From CAVQFD01 sp963724695 (GTDB lineage Bacteria > Acidobacteriota > Vicinamibacteria > Vicinamibacterales > CAVVIG01), in assembly GCA_963724695.1 (NCBI GenBank), contig CAVRVW010000010.1, positions 150,452-214,451 of the forward strand: a DNA stretch of 64,000 nt. The letters are read 5' to 3'. This document shows, piece after piece, positions 33,989-42,789 of the stretch. Every line of letters starts with the position of its first letter. Positions within the stretch are counted from its first letter, which is position 1. The position numbers and the translations under genes were made by a program. Below the pieces are notes generated by a model. The model ran no database searches. It had not been told where the DNA came from and saw only the letters and a program-made list of their open reading frames with translations.

Positions 33989-35454
33989 CCGCCCCCGCGC
34001 CTTCCTCCACGCTCCCGCGCTGGGCACGGATTGCCGACCTTCTCTGCTTCCTCCTGATCGTTGTCGCCGCGATCGTCGCGTTCTCCGGCGGGTTCCGCCT
34101 GCGCGCCGGTGACATGCGGCTGGCGCTGACCTCCCCTCTCCGCCTGATCGTGTGGGCGGCGCTCCTGAGCCTGGTCCGCCACGCGCTCGTCCGACAGCCG
34201 TCGGCGTTCCGTTTTCTCGGGTCGCTCTTCGTGGCGCTGAATACGTTGCCCATGCGGGCCGCCGCGACCGTCGCGCTCGGAACGAGGCCGGCGATCTTCT
34301 TCGTGGGCTACGTGTCGATCTTTGCGTTCGGCTACGCCACGGGCGTGCGCCCGCCGGTCCGCTTCTTCGACAACGAGCTGTTGAACATGCCCGTCCGGCA
34401 CGACGCCGGGTGGTACCTGCAGATCGCGATCTACGGCTACCAGTACCTCGGGCAGCTGACGACGGAGACACAGCAGAACCTCGTGTTCTTTCCCGCGTTT
34501 CCGTTGCTGATGCGATGGATGGCGCTCGTCGGCGGCAACACATGGCTGGCGCACATCGTGTCGGGCACGATCATCTCGCTCGCGGCGTTCGTGGCTGCGC
34601 TCGCGTACCTGTACGCGCTGGCGCGTGACTACCTCGACGACGCGCAAGCCCGGACCGCCTTGTGGATGCTGGCGGCGTATCCGTTCGCGATCTTTTACGG
34701 CGCGATCTACACCGAGTCGCTCTTTCTGCTGGCGGCCGTCGGCAGCATCTACCACTTTCGACGACGGGAATGGTGGCGCGCGGCGGCGTGGGCGTGCCTG
34801 GCGGGCCTGACCCGCCCCAACGGCTTCCTGCTCGGCGCCGTGCTCGGGACGATGGCGGTCACGCCCTGGCTGCCAGCCTGGCTTGCGGGGGGCACTCTCG
34901 AGAAGGCCGCGCAAACCTTACCCGATCATGATGGCAACGATGGCGGGTGGCGGGCCATTGCCCCTGGACTCCTCGTCGCCAGCGCAGCCGGCATCGGAGT
35001 GCTGCTCTACTCGGCGTACGTGTGGTCGATGACCGGCGATCCGCTGACCTGGCTGAAGCTGCACGCAGCGTGGGGCCGTCGCTACACCGGCCTGTGGTTC
35101 GTCGTCGGCGCGCGGTACGCGTTCATCACCGAGCAGGGTTGGCACCTGTACATGTCCAACCTCCACCACGATCTGCTGAACGGGCTGGGCGTCATCTTCG
35201 TGCTCGCCTCGGCGTGGCCTGTGGCGCGGCGCTTCGGGCTGGCGTACAGCGTGTTCATCCTCATCAACATCCTGCCGCCGCTAGCGAGTGGGGAACTGTT
35301 GTCGGCGGGCAGGTTCTCGGCGGTGCTCTTTCCGGCGTTTCTGTGGTTGGCGCAGGTCGTGCCGTCGGAGCGTCGCGCGGGATGGATCGCGTCGTTCGCC
35401 GCGGTTCAGGGGTTGAACGCGGCCATGTTCTACACGTGGCGCCAGCTGTTCTGA
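33985..35454 (+). CDS. PIG-V-like mannosyltransferase family membrane protein
   Basis: A 489-residue polytopic protein. After helix 1-3 comes VRHDAGWYLQIAIYGYQY, a D-x-x-W-Y-like catalytic loop of GPI mannosyltransferase 2 (PIG-V)-like GT-C enzymes, then ETQQNLVFFPAFPLLMRWMA, AAYPFAIFYGAIYTESLFLL (FY-TES motif) and CLAGLTRPNGFLLG (the TRPNG motif). About eleven helices are visible. Such proteins use polyprenyl-phosphate mannose. It follows the ICMT-like gene with an ATGA overlap, so it belongs to the ketosynthase operon at least by position. Confidence 0.85.
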   Translation: MTAPAPSSTLPRWARIADLLCFLLIVVAAIVAFSGGFRLRAGDMRLALTSPLRLIVWAALLSLVRHALVRQPSAFRFLGSLFVALNTLPMRAAATVALGTRPAIFFVGYVSIFAFGYATGVRPPVRFFDNELLNMPVRHDAGWYLQIAIYGYQYLGQLTTETQQNLVFFPAFPLLMRWMALVGGNTWLAHIVSGTIISLAAFVAALAYLYALARDYLDDAQARTALWMLAAYPFAIFYGAIYTESLFLLAAVGSIYHFRRREWWRAAAWACLAGLTRPNGFLLGAVLGTMAVTPWLPAWLAGGTLEKAAQTLPDHDGNDGGWRAIAPGLLVASAAGIGVLLYSAYVWSMTGDPLTWLKLHAAWGRRYTGLWFVVGARYAFITEQGWHLYMSNLHHDLLNGLGVIFVLASAWPVARRFGLAYSVFILINILPPLASGELLSAGRFSAVLFPAFLWLAQVVPSERRAGWIASFAAVQGLNAAMFYTWRQLF

Positions 35455-35502
35455 GCGTCCCGACCTCGGTCCGCAGGCCAGGATCCGCCGCAAACCGTCA
35501 GA

Positions 35503-35508
35503 TATAAT
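35503..35508 (+). promoter_or_regulatory. -10 box TATAAT placed for a leaderless transcript
   Basis: A consensus TATAAT lies with its last base eight bases before ATG 35516. A normal start point would fall on or next to that ATG. The in-frame ATG at 35507 overlaps the -10 box and so cannot be the translation start of this transcript. No clear -35 is seen. Confidence 0.6.
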
Positions 35509-35515
35509 GCGCCTT

Positions 35516-38101
35516 ATGCCGCGCCTGCTGCAGCGTGTCACGGCGATCGGATGGCCCACCCGCTGGCCGCGTAGCTTCGCGGCCCTTGCCCTCGCCGTGG
35601 GCCTCGTGCTGCTTGCCATCATCCCAGCAGGGATGGCGCAGTCCGCGCGCCGCGCCCAGCCCAACCTTCAGAACGCCACGCGCGCCCTCCTCGAAGGCCG
35701 CTACGACGACGTGGCGACGCTGACGGCGGCGCTCGACGGGCAGGACCCCGCCGTGGTGGCGTTGTCGGCGCGTGCGCTGATCGCGCGCGGACGCTACCAG
35801 GAGGCCGAGTCGGCGCTGCGGCCGGCGGCCGAGCGCGCGCCGGGCAGCGATGCCGCGCTCGAGCTGGGGCTGCTCCTGCAGATGCTCGGCCGGCCGGAGG
35901 CCAACGCCGTGCTCAATCGCGTCGTGGCGGCGCCTGCCTCGGCCGGAAGCGACGCGGGCGCGCAGCTTGCGAGAGAAGCGCGCGCGCTGCGCGCGCTCAA
36001 TCAGTTCGAGGACGCCAACGCCGCCTATCGCGAGGCCGTGGCGGCGCTGCCGCGCGACCCCGCGGTCAACACCGGGTGGGGCGAGCTCTTCCTGCAGACC
36101 TACAACACCCGCGAAGCGCTGCAGTCGTTCAAGGCGGCGCTCGAGGCGGAGGCCAGCTGGACCCCGGCCCTGCTCGGGTCGGCCCGCGCCCTGTCCGACG
36201 AGAACCCGCCCCAGGCGATCGCGCTCGCGCAGCAGGTGTTGAAGATCAATCCGTCCGACGTCGCCGCGCACGTGTTCCTGGCCGACCTGGCCATCGATGC
36301 CGGCAAGCGTCCCGAGGCCCGCGAGCTGCTGCAGAAGGCGCTCTCCGTCAATCCGTCGAGCCTCGAGGCCCGATCGCTCCTTGCGGGGCTGGCCTACGTC
36401 GAAGACAAGCCCGAGGAGTTCAAGGCCGAATCGGACAAGGTGCTCGCCATCGCACCGCGCTACGGCGATGTCTTCCGCGTGGCCGGAGATCTGCTGGCGC
36501 GCAACTACCGGTTCGAAGAAGCGGTGACGATGGCGCGCCGCTCCCTTCAGCTGGAGCCTCGGAGCCCGCGGGCGCTCGCGGACCTCGGGCTGCATCTGCT
36601 GAGGACGGGAGACGAGCCGCCGGCGCGGATGGCGCTCGAGTCTTCGTTCAGCCTCGACCCGTTCAACGTGTTGACGTTCAACCTGCTGCAGATGATGGAC
36701 ACGCTCGACCAGTTCGTCACGGTCGAGGCCGGCGACATCATCCTGAAGATGCACAAGGACGAGGCGCCGGTGCTCGGCGACTACGCGATGCGGATCGCGC
36801 GCCAGTCGCTCGACGCGCTGTCGGCGCGCTACGCCTTCAAGGTGCAGGGTCCCGTCCTCATCGAGATCTTCCCCAAGCACGACGATTTCGCGGTTCGCAC
36901 GCTGGGACTGCCGGGCATGACCTACGCGCTCGGCGTCTGCTTCGGCCGCGTGATCACGATGGACTCCCCGAAGGCCAGGCCGCCCGGGGAGTTCCAGTGG
37001 GAAGCGACGCTCTGGCACGAGATGGCGCACGTGGTGACGCTGCAGATGTCGAACCAGCGCGTCCCGCGCTGGCTGACCGAAGGCCTTTCGGTGTACGAGG
37101 AGACGCTGGCCCGGGCCGAGTGGGGGCGCGCGATGGACGTGGAGTTCGCGCAGATTCTCAACAAAGGCGAGGAGCTGTCGCTCAAGAACCTCAACGAAGG
37201 GTTCACGGACCCGCGCACGATCTCGCTCGCGTACTACCAGGCGTCGCTGCTGGTGGAACACCTCGTGGCGACGTTTGGCGACGCCGGTGTGCACAAGCTG
37301 CTGCGCGCGTACGGCCAGGGGCTCGACACCGACGCCGCGCTCAAGTCGGCGCTCGATACGAGCCTCGATGCTCTGCAGCCAGGGTTCGATCGACGCCTCG
37401 CCGATCGGTTCGCCACCTTGCGCGCCGCCATGAAGGCTCCGGACACCGAGAAGCTCGCGGCGGCGCCCCTGCCCGCGCTCCGCGAGATTGCGAAGGAGAA
37501 CCCCGGGAGCTTCCCCGTGCAGATGCTGCTCGCCAGGGCCCTGCAGAAGGAGGCCGCGGCGGGAGTCGATGGCGCGCTCGACGAGGCCGTCCGGGCATTC
37601 GAGGCCGCCGCTGCCCTCGTGCCGGCGGCGCGCGGGCCCGAGGCGCCGCAGCTGCAGCTCGCCGCGATTGCGCGCGAGCGGAAGGACGCGGCCAGGGAGA
37701 CGGCGGCGCTGCAAGCCGTGGTGGCGGCGGACTTCGACAACGTCGAGGCGGCGCGACGTCTGGCGACGCTGCTGCGCGAGGCGAAGGTCACCGATCCTGC
37801 GCGCCTCCGGCCCGTCTACGAGCGCATCACCGCGATCGACCCCTTCGATGCGCAGGCCCACGAGGCGCTCGGCCGCATGGCGTTGACCCGGGGCGACGCG
37901 GACACAGCCATCCGCGAGTTCCGCGCGGTGATCGCGCTCGGGCCCGTGGACGGCGCCGCGGCGCATACCGACCTCGCCGAGAGCTACCTCAAAGCCGGGC
38001 GGCGCGCAGAGGCCCGCAAGCAGACACTGGCCGCCCTCGAGATCGCCCCGAGCTACGAGCGGGCGCAGGATCTGCTGCTGTCGTTGTCGGAGACGCGGTA
38101 A
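35516..38101 (+). CDS. TPR protein with gluzincin-type peptidase (MA-like) domain
   Basis: An 861-residue exported protein. A signal/anchor helix (SFAALALAVGLVLLAIIPAG) is followed by ten or more TPR-like helical repeats (for example GRYQEAESALRPAAERAPGS, DASLELG-type units and KINPSDVAAHVFLADLAID). Residues 420-610 hold a peptidase domain: VQGPVLIEIFPKHDDFAVRT, then ATLWHEMAHVVTLQMSNQRV with the HExxH zinc motif, and PRWLTEGLSVYEE supplying the third-ligand Glu. The C-terminal part is again TPR. It is the first gene of the MoxR/BatA operon and likely works in the periplasm or outer envelope. The next ATG overlaps its TAA. Confidence 0.85.
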   Translation: MPRLLQRVTAIGWPTRWPRSFAALALAVGLVLLAIIPAGMAQSARRAQPNLQNATRALLEGRYDDVATLTAALDGQDPAVVALSARALIARGRYQEAESALRPAAERAPGSDAALELGLLLQMLGRPEANAVLNRVVAAPASAGSDAGAQLAREARALRALNQFEDANAAYREAVAALPRDPAVNTGWGELFLQTYNTREALQSFKAALEAEASWTPALLGSARALSDENPPQAIALAQQVLKINPSDVAAHVFLADLAIDAGKRPEARELLQKALSVNPSSLEARSLLAGLAYVEDKPEEFKAESDKVLAIAPRYGDVFRVAGDLLARNYRFEEAVTMARRSLQLEPRSPRALADLGLHLLRTGDEPPARMALESSFSLDPFNVLTFNLLQMMDTLDQFVTVEAGDIILKMHKDEAPVLGDYAMRIARQSLDALSARYAFKVQGPVLIEIFPKHDDFAVRTLGLPGMTYALGVCFGRVITMDSPKARPPGEFQWEATLWHEMAHVVTLQMSNQRVPRWLTEGLSVYEETLARAEWGRAMDVEFAQILNKGEELSLKNLNEGFTDPRTISLAYYQASLLVEHLVATFGDAGVHKLLRAYGQGLDTDAALKSALDTSLDALQPGFDRRLADRFATLRAAMKAPDTEKLAAAPLPALREIAKENPGSFPVQMLLARALQKEAAAGVDGALDEAVRAFEAAAALVPAARGPEAPQLQLAAIARERKDAARETAALQAVVAADFDNVEAARRLATLLREAKVTDPARLRPVYERITAIDPFDAQAHEALGRMALTRGDADTAIREFRAVIALGPVDGAAAHTDLAESYLKAGRRAEARKQTLAALEIAPSYERAQDLLLSLSETR

Positions 38102-38919
38102 TGCACCCGGGCGCCCGCCCCGCGCCTGCCGCCGGAGCGTTCGCGCGCTCTGCCGTCGTCGTGGCGGCCGTGCTCGCGCTCCTGGCACCGTCGGTCCGGC
38201 TCGGCGCACAGCTGCCAATCGTGGCCGACGACCGTCTGGCCGGGCTCGAGTGGCGGTTCGTCCGGATCAAGTACCCCTACATCACGGAAGGCACCTCGAT
38301 CGCCCTCGATTTCTACGGCGAGCCGTGGTACATCGACGCTCCGGCGGCCGAGCAGAACCTGTCGCGCCGAATCAAGACGGCCACCTCCATCCAGGTCGAG
38401 GACCCCATCGTCCTCACCCTCGACGATCCAAGGCTCTTCAACTACCCGTGGATCTACATCGTCGAGCCCGGCAACCTGAAGCTCGGCGAGAAGGAAGTCG
38501 CGGCCTTGCGCGAGTTCCTCCTGCGCGGCGGCACGCTGACCCTCGATGACTTCCACGGGCCCATCGAATGGGGGATTTTCGCGGCGGAGATGCGGCGCGT
38601 CTTCCCGGATCGGGAGATCGTCGACCTCCCGCGCGATCATCCGGTGTTTACCTGCTTCTACCGCCTCGACGGCTACCCGCAGGTGGCCGGCCTGGGGTCG
38701 TTCATCGCCGGACGAAGCTGGGAGAAGGGGGGCTATGTCGGACGGCTCCGCACCATCCTCGACGATCACGGCCGGCCGATGCTGTTCATCAACTGGAACA
38801 CCGACATGGGCGACGGCTGGGAGTGGTCGAACGCCGAAGACTATCCCGGGTACCTCCGGTACACCTCGATGGCGTATCGGATGGGCATCAACGAGATCGT
38901 GTACGCCCTGACACATTGA
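38101..38919 (+). CDS. DUF4159 domain protein
   Basis: A 272-residue exported protein: signal helix SAVVVAAVLALLAPSVRLGA, then the DUF4159 core EWRFVRIKYPYITEGTSIAL, YPWIYIVEPGNLKLGEKEVA and LREFLLRGGTLTLDDFHGPI, WGIFAAEMRRVFPDREIVDL and DHPVFTCFYRLDG. The fold resembles a class I glutamine amidotransferase-like flavodoxin fold without catalytic Cys. DUF4159 genes commonly accompany MoxR-DUF58-BatA loci. Function unknown. Start ATG 38101 shares a base with the previous stop. Confidence 0.88.
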   Translation: MHPGARPAPAAGAFARSAVVVAAVLALLAPSVRLGAQLPIVADDRLAGLEWRFVRIKYPYITEGTSIALDFYGEPWYIDAPAAEQNLSRRIKTATSIQVEDPIVLTLDDPRLFNYPWIYIVEPGNLKLGEKEVAALREFLLRGGTLTLDDFHGPIEWGIFAAEMRRVFPDREIVDLPRDHPVFTCFYRLDGYPQVAGLGSFIAGRSWEKGGYVGRLRTILDDHGRPMLFINWNTDMGDGWEWSNAEDYPGYLRYTSMAYRMGINEIVYALTH

Positions 38920-38962
38920 CGGATACACCCGACTGACCCATTCGACAGTCACTGGAGATCAC

Positions 38963-39967
38963 GTGAACAGTTCCGACCTGGCGGCGGCTGGCGCCGAGCG
39001 AGTGGCGGAAGGCCGCACGCGCATTCTGTCCGAGCTCGGCAAGGTCATCGTCGGACAGGACGAAGTGGTGGAGCAGGTCTTGATCGCGCTTTTCACCGGC
39101 GGACACTGCCTCATCACCGGCGTGCCCGGCCTGGCGAAGACGCTCCTGATCAAGACGCTCGCCGACATCCTCGACCTGGACTTCAAGCGCATCCAGTTCA
39201 CGCCGGATCTGATGCCGTCCGACATCACCGGGACGGAGATTCTCGACGAAGACCAGGGGAGCCGCCGCCTCAAGTTCGTCAAAGGGCCGATCTTCGCGCA
39301 GATCATCCTTGCCGACGAGATCAACCGGACGCCTCCCAAGACACAGGCGGCCTTGCTCGAAGCGATGCAGGAGTACCACGTGACAGCGGCGGGCCGCACC
39401 TACCCGCTCGACCAGCCCTTTTTCGTGCTCGCGACGCAGAATCCCATCGAGCTCGAGGGCACGTATCCCCTGCCGGAAGCGCAGCTCGATCGCTTCATGT
39501 TCAACATCGTCATCAGCTACCTGTCCGAGGACAACGAGGTGCGCGTCGTCACGCAGACGACCGGGACCAACCGCCCCCAACCGACGCGAGTGCTGAGCGG
39601 GCCCGACATTCTCGCATTCCAGGAGCTGGCGCGGCAGATCGTGATCGCCGACGAGATCGCACGCTACACCGTGCGGCTCGTGGCGGCGTCCCGCCCCGGC
39701 CAGCCGGGCGTGCCGGACTTCGTCGACAAGTGGGTCAAGTGGGGAGCCGGGTTGCGCGGGTCGCAGGCCCTTGTGCGCGGCGCCAAGGCCCGCGCGCTCA
39801 TCCACGGCCGCTATCACGTGTCGATCAAGGACATTCAGGCGCTGGCGAAGCCGATTCTCCGGCACCGCATCATGACCAACTTCTACGCGGACTCCGAGCG
39901 CATCACGTCGGACGTGATCGTGGATCGGCTGATCGAAACGGTGCCGCCGCCCCGGAGCGGAATGTAG
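38963..39967 (+). CDS. MoxR-family AAA+ ATPase
   Basis: A 334-residue chaperone-like ATPase starting at GTG 38963. Walker A: GGHCLITGVPGLAKTLLIKT; Walker B: AQIILADEINRTPPKTQAAL; sensor 1: FFVLATQNPIELEGTYPLPE; arginine finger: AQLDRFMFNIV. MoxR proteins activate VWA-domain partners; the DUF58 and BatA-like genes that follow at once are the expected partners. Length and motif spacing are normal. Confidence 0.96.
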   Translation: MNSSDLAAAGAERVAEGRTRILSELGKVIVGQDEVVEQVLIALFTGGHCLITGVPGLAKTLLIKTLADILDLDFKRIQFTPDLMPSDITGTEILDEDQGSRRLKFVKGPIFAQIILADEINRTPPKTQAALLEAMQEYHVTAAGRTYPLDQPFFVLATQNPIELEGTYPLPEAQLDRFMFNIVISYLSEDNEVRVVTQTTGTNRPQPTRVLSGPDILAFQELARQIVIADEIARYTVRLVAASRPGQPGVPDFVDKWVKWGAGLRGSQALVRGAKARALIHGRYHVSIKDIQALAKPILRHRIMTNFYADSERITSDVIVDRLIETVPPPRSGM

Positions 39968-39969
39968 CC

Positions 39970-40872
39970 ATGCCGTGGAGCGCCGGTGAGTGGCAGTTCC
40001 TGGACCCCGCCGTCGTGGCGCGTCTGGGCACGCTCGAGCTCAAGGCGCGCACCATCGTCGAAGGCGTGCTGTCGGGGCTGCACCGCAGCCCGTTCAAGGG
40101 ATTCAGCGTCGAGTTCGCGGAGTATCGGCAGTACATCCCTGGCGACGATCTGGCGACGATCGACTGGAAGGTCTACGCCCGGACCGATCGCCACTACATC
40201 AAGAAGTTCGAGGAAGAGACCAACCTCGGATGTCACCTCATCCTCGATGTCAGCGCGTCGATGGGGTATTGCTCGGCGGGCATGTCGAAGCTCGAGTACG
40301 GCCAGTGCCTGGCCGCGTCGCTCGCGTACCTGATGAACCGGCAGCGCGACGCCGTGAGCCTGGTCGCCTTCGACGATCGTATCGTCGCGATGCTGCCCGC
40401 GAGCGCGCGCCCCGGGCAGCTGCGAGCCGTCCTCCTCACGCTGGATCGGTTGACGCTCGGCCGCGAGACCAACGTCGAACGGCCCCTGCATCACGTCGCC
40501 GATCTCATCGCCAAGCGCGGAATGGTCGTGCTCATCTCCGACCTGCTCGACGACCCGGATCGGGTCATCCGCGGCCTGAAGCATTTCCAGTACCGCGGCA
40601 ACGACGTGATCGTCTTCCATGTGCTCGATCCGGATGAAGTCGAGTTTCCGTTCGAACGGCCCACGCGTTTCGAGGACCTCGAGACCGGCGCCGAAATCAC
40701 GGCCGTGCCGGCGACAGTGCGCGAGCACTACCTGAAGGCGATGACCGAGATGATCGAGCGGTACCGCCGCGAGTTGGGGGCGGCGGGCATCGACTACCAG
40801 CTGGTGACGACCGCCGAGCCGCTCGAGATGGCGCTCCTCGCGTACCTCTCGACGCGTGCGAGGGCCCTCTGA
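39970..40872 (+). CDS. DUF58 domain protein (VWA-like MoxR partner)
   Basis: A 300-residue cytoplasmic protein. GLHRSPFKGFSVEFAEYRQY with IPGDDLATIDWKVYART is the DUF58 signature, followed by a von Willebrand A-like fold: CHLILDVSASMGYCSAGMSK (a MIDAS D-x-S-x-S), TLGRETNVERPLHHVADLIA and KRGMVVLISDLLDDPDRVIR. It starts two bases after the moxR stop and overlaps the next ATG by one base. It is thought to link MoxR to metal or peptide substrates. Confidence 0.94.
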   Translation: MPWSAGEWQFLDPAVVARLGTLELKARTIVEGVLSGLHRSPFKGFSVEFAEYRQYIPGDDLATIDWKVYARTDRHYIKKFEEETNLGCHLILDVSASMGYCSAGMSKLEYGQCLAASLAYLMNRQRDAVSLVAFDDRIVAMLPASARPGQLRAVLLTLDRLTLGRETNVERPLHHVADLIAKRGMVVLISDLLDDPDRVIRGLKHFQYRGNDVIVFHVLDPDEVEFPFERPTRFEDLETGAEITAVPATVREHYLKAMTEMIERYRRELGAAGIDYQLVTTAEPLEMALLAYLSTRARAL

Positions 40873-42787
40873 TGGGGCTGCTGGCGCCGCTCTTCCTCGT
40901 CGGAGCCCTGGCGGCGGCCATCCCGATCGTTCTGCATCTGCTCAAGCGGGAACCGGAGACGCGCGTGCGGTTTGCCGCGGTCAGGCTTCTGCGCCGCGCG
41001 CCGGTGGAGCATGCGGACCGCCGGCACCTGCGCGAACTGCTGCTGCTCGCGCTGCGCGTGGCGGCGGTGCTGTTGCTGGCGCTGGCGTTTGCGCGGCCAT
41101 TCTTCAGCGCCGGGGCGCAGGCCGGAGCGGCCCGCGCCACGGTGGTGGCCCTCGACACGTCCCTGAGCGTGTCTGCGCCGGGGCAGTTCGACCGCGCACG
41201 CGAGCTCGCGCGCGCAGTGGTCGATCGGACGGCCGGCGGGGACCTGGTGGCGGTGATTGCGTTCGACGATGCAGCGGAAGTGCTGGTGAGGCCCACGACC
41301 GATCGCGCCATGGTGCGGACCGCGATCGATCGCGCGGTCCCGGGCGCGGGCGCGACGCGTTACCGGGGCGCCCTGTCCGCCGCCGTGGAACTGCTCGCCG
41401 GCGCACCAGGCACGATCGTCGTTGTCACGGACCTCCAGGCATCGGGGTGGGACGAAGGCGATCGGGTGGCCCTGCCCGCGTCCGTGAACCTCGAGGTGGC
41501 CGACGTCGGCGCGCCGCCATCCAATCTGGCAGTGACCGCGTTTCACGCCGAGGGCAATCGGCTCGTGGCGGCGGTGCGCAACCTCGGAGATGCGGCGCGC
41601 GACACGACGCTGACGCTCTCGATGCACGACACCGCGACGCGCCAGCGTCCGCGAAGGCCGCGAGCACCAGCGCGGCGTCAGTCGGCCCCGGCGACACGGT
41701 GCGCCTCACGCTTGCGCGGGAGCCCGGGGCGCTGGCGTCGGTGTCGGTCGACGACACGACCGGCGCGCAGGCGGACAATTCCCGGTTCCTGGTGCTCGAT
41801 GACGCGAGCCGGCCCGCGGTGCTCGTGGTCACCGCCACCGGTGATCTCGCGCGCGAGGCTTTTTACCTGCAGCAGGCCTTGTCGGTTGGTGGCGGACCTG
41901 CAAGCTACGTCGTGGAGGCCGCAGGAACGACGGCCGGCGCATTCTCCACGACCGCGCGGCTCCAGCCTGTCGTGGCCGTGATCCTGACCTCGACGCGGGC
42001 GCTCGACCGGCCGGGACGCGAGCGCCTGGCGGCGTATCTGCGAGGTGGCGGGGGGCTCTTCGTCGCGGCCGGGCCCGACGTGGATGGCGGCGTGCTCGGC
42101 GAGATCCTGGGTAGTGGATCGGCGACCCTCGCGGCCGACGCCTTGCCGGCCGGCGATGCCGGCAGGCCGGGCGGCACACCCCGCAGGCTGGCGCCGGAAG
42201 ATCTCCGCCATCCGTTGTTTCTGGCGTTCGAAGGCAACGCGGCTGCGCTGGGATTGCCGCGCTTCAACAGGATCGCGAGCCTCGGCGGGTCGTGTCCGCC
42301 GCTCGCCAGGTTCACGAGCGGCGAAACCGCGCTCGTCGAGTGCGCCGCTGGCGCCGGACGCGTGCTGGTCTTCGCGTCCGACCTCGACGCCCGCTGGAAC
42401 GATTTCCCGCGTCATGCGACATTCCTGCCCTTTATCCGGGAAGCCGTGAACTACCTGGCGGGTCCTCGTCCCCGAGCGGTGGAGTATGCCGTCGGCGAGG
42501 TGCCGGAGGGGGTTCCGGCCCAACCTGGCTTCGCACAGGTGGCGAACCTGGCCGGGAACGGACGCCGGTGGGTGGCCATCAATGTCGATCCAGGGGAACT
42601 CGACCCCACCAGGATGTCCGAGGCCGAATTCGGGGCGGCTATTACACGGTTGCAGGAGGCGGGGCGGCGCGAGGGCCAGACCGGCGACCGCCAGCGTGAA
42701 GAGCGGCAGCACATCTGGCAATACCTTCTGGCGGTGATGCTGGCGATAATGGCGGTTGAGAGTCTGGTGGGGATAAGGGCGACCTGA
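40872..42787 (+). CDS. BatA-like membrane protein with VWA domain, one frameshift
   Basis: A protein of about 638 residues. The N-terminal double-transmembrane BatA domain is classic: APLFLVGALAAAIPIVLHLL and KREPETRVRFAAVRLLRRAP, HLRELLLLALRVAAVLLLAL. A VWA-like domain with VVALDTSLSVSAPGQFDRAR (MIDAS) and GTIVVVTDLQASGWDEGD follows. One frame change near 41640-41660 leads into GDTVRLTLAREPGALASVSV, a glutamine-amidotransferase-like segment (RLAAYLRGGGGLFVAAGPDV) and a C-terminal anchor helix (YLLAVMLAIMAVESLVGI). The gene is coupled to its neighbours by short gaps. Confidence 0.88.
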
Positions 42788-42789
42788 GG

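Noticed and set aside
35498..38218. A 906-residue minus-strand frame opposite the TPR/peptidase gene
   Set aside because: It is a GC-rich shadow: composition is Arg/Leu/Gly-biased without motifs, while the plus strand has HExxH and TPR patterns.
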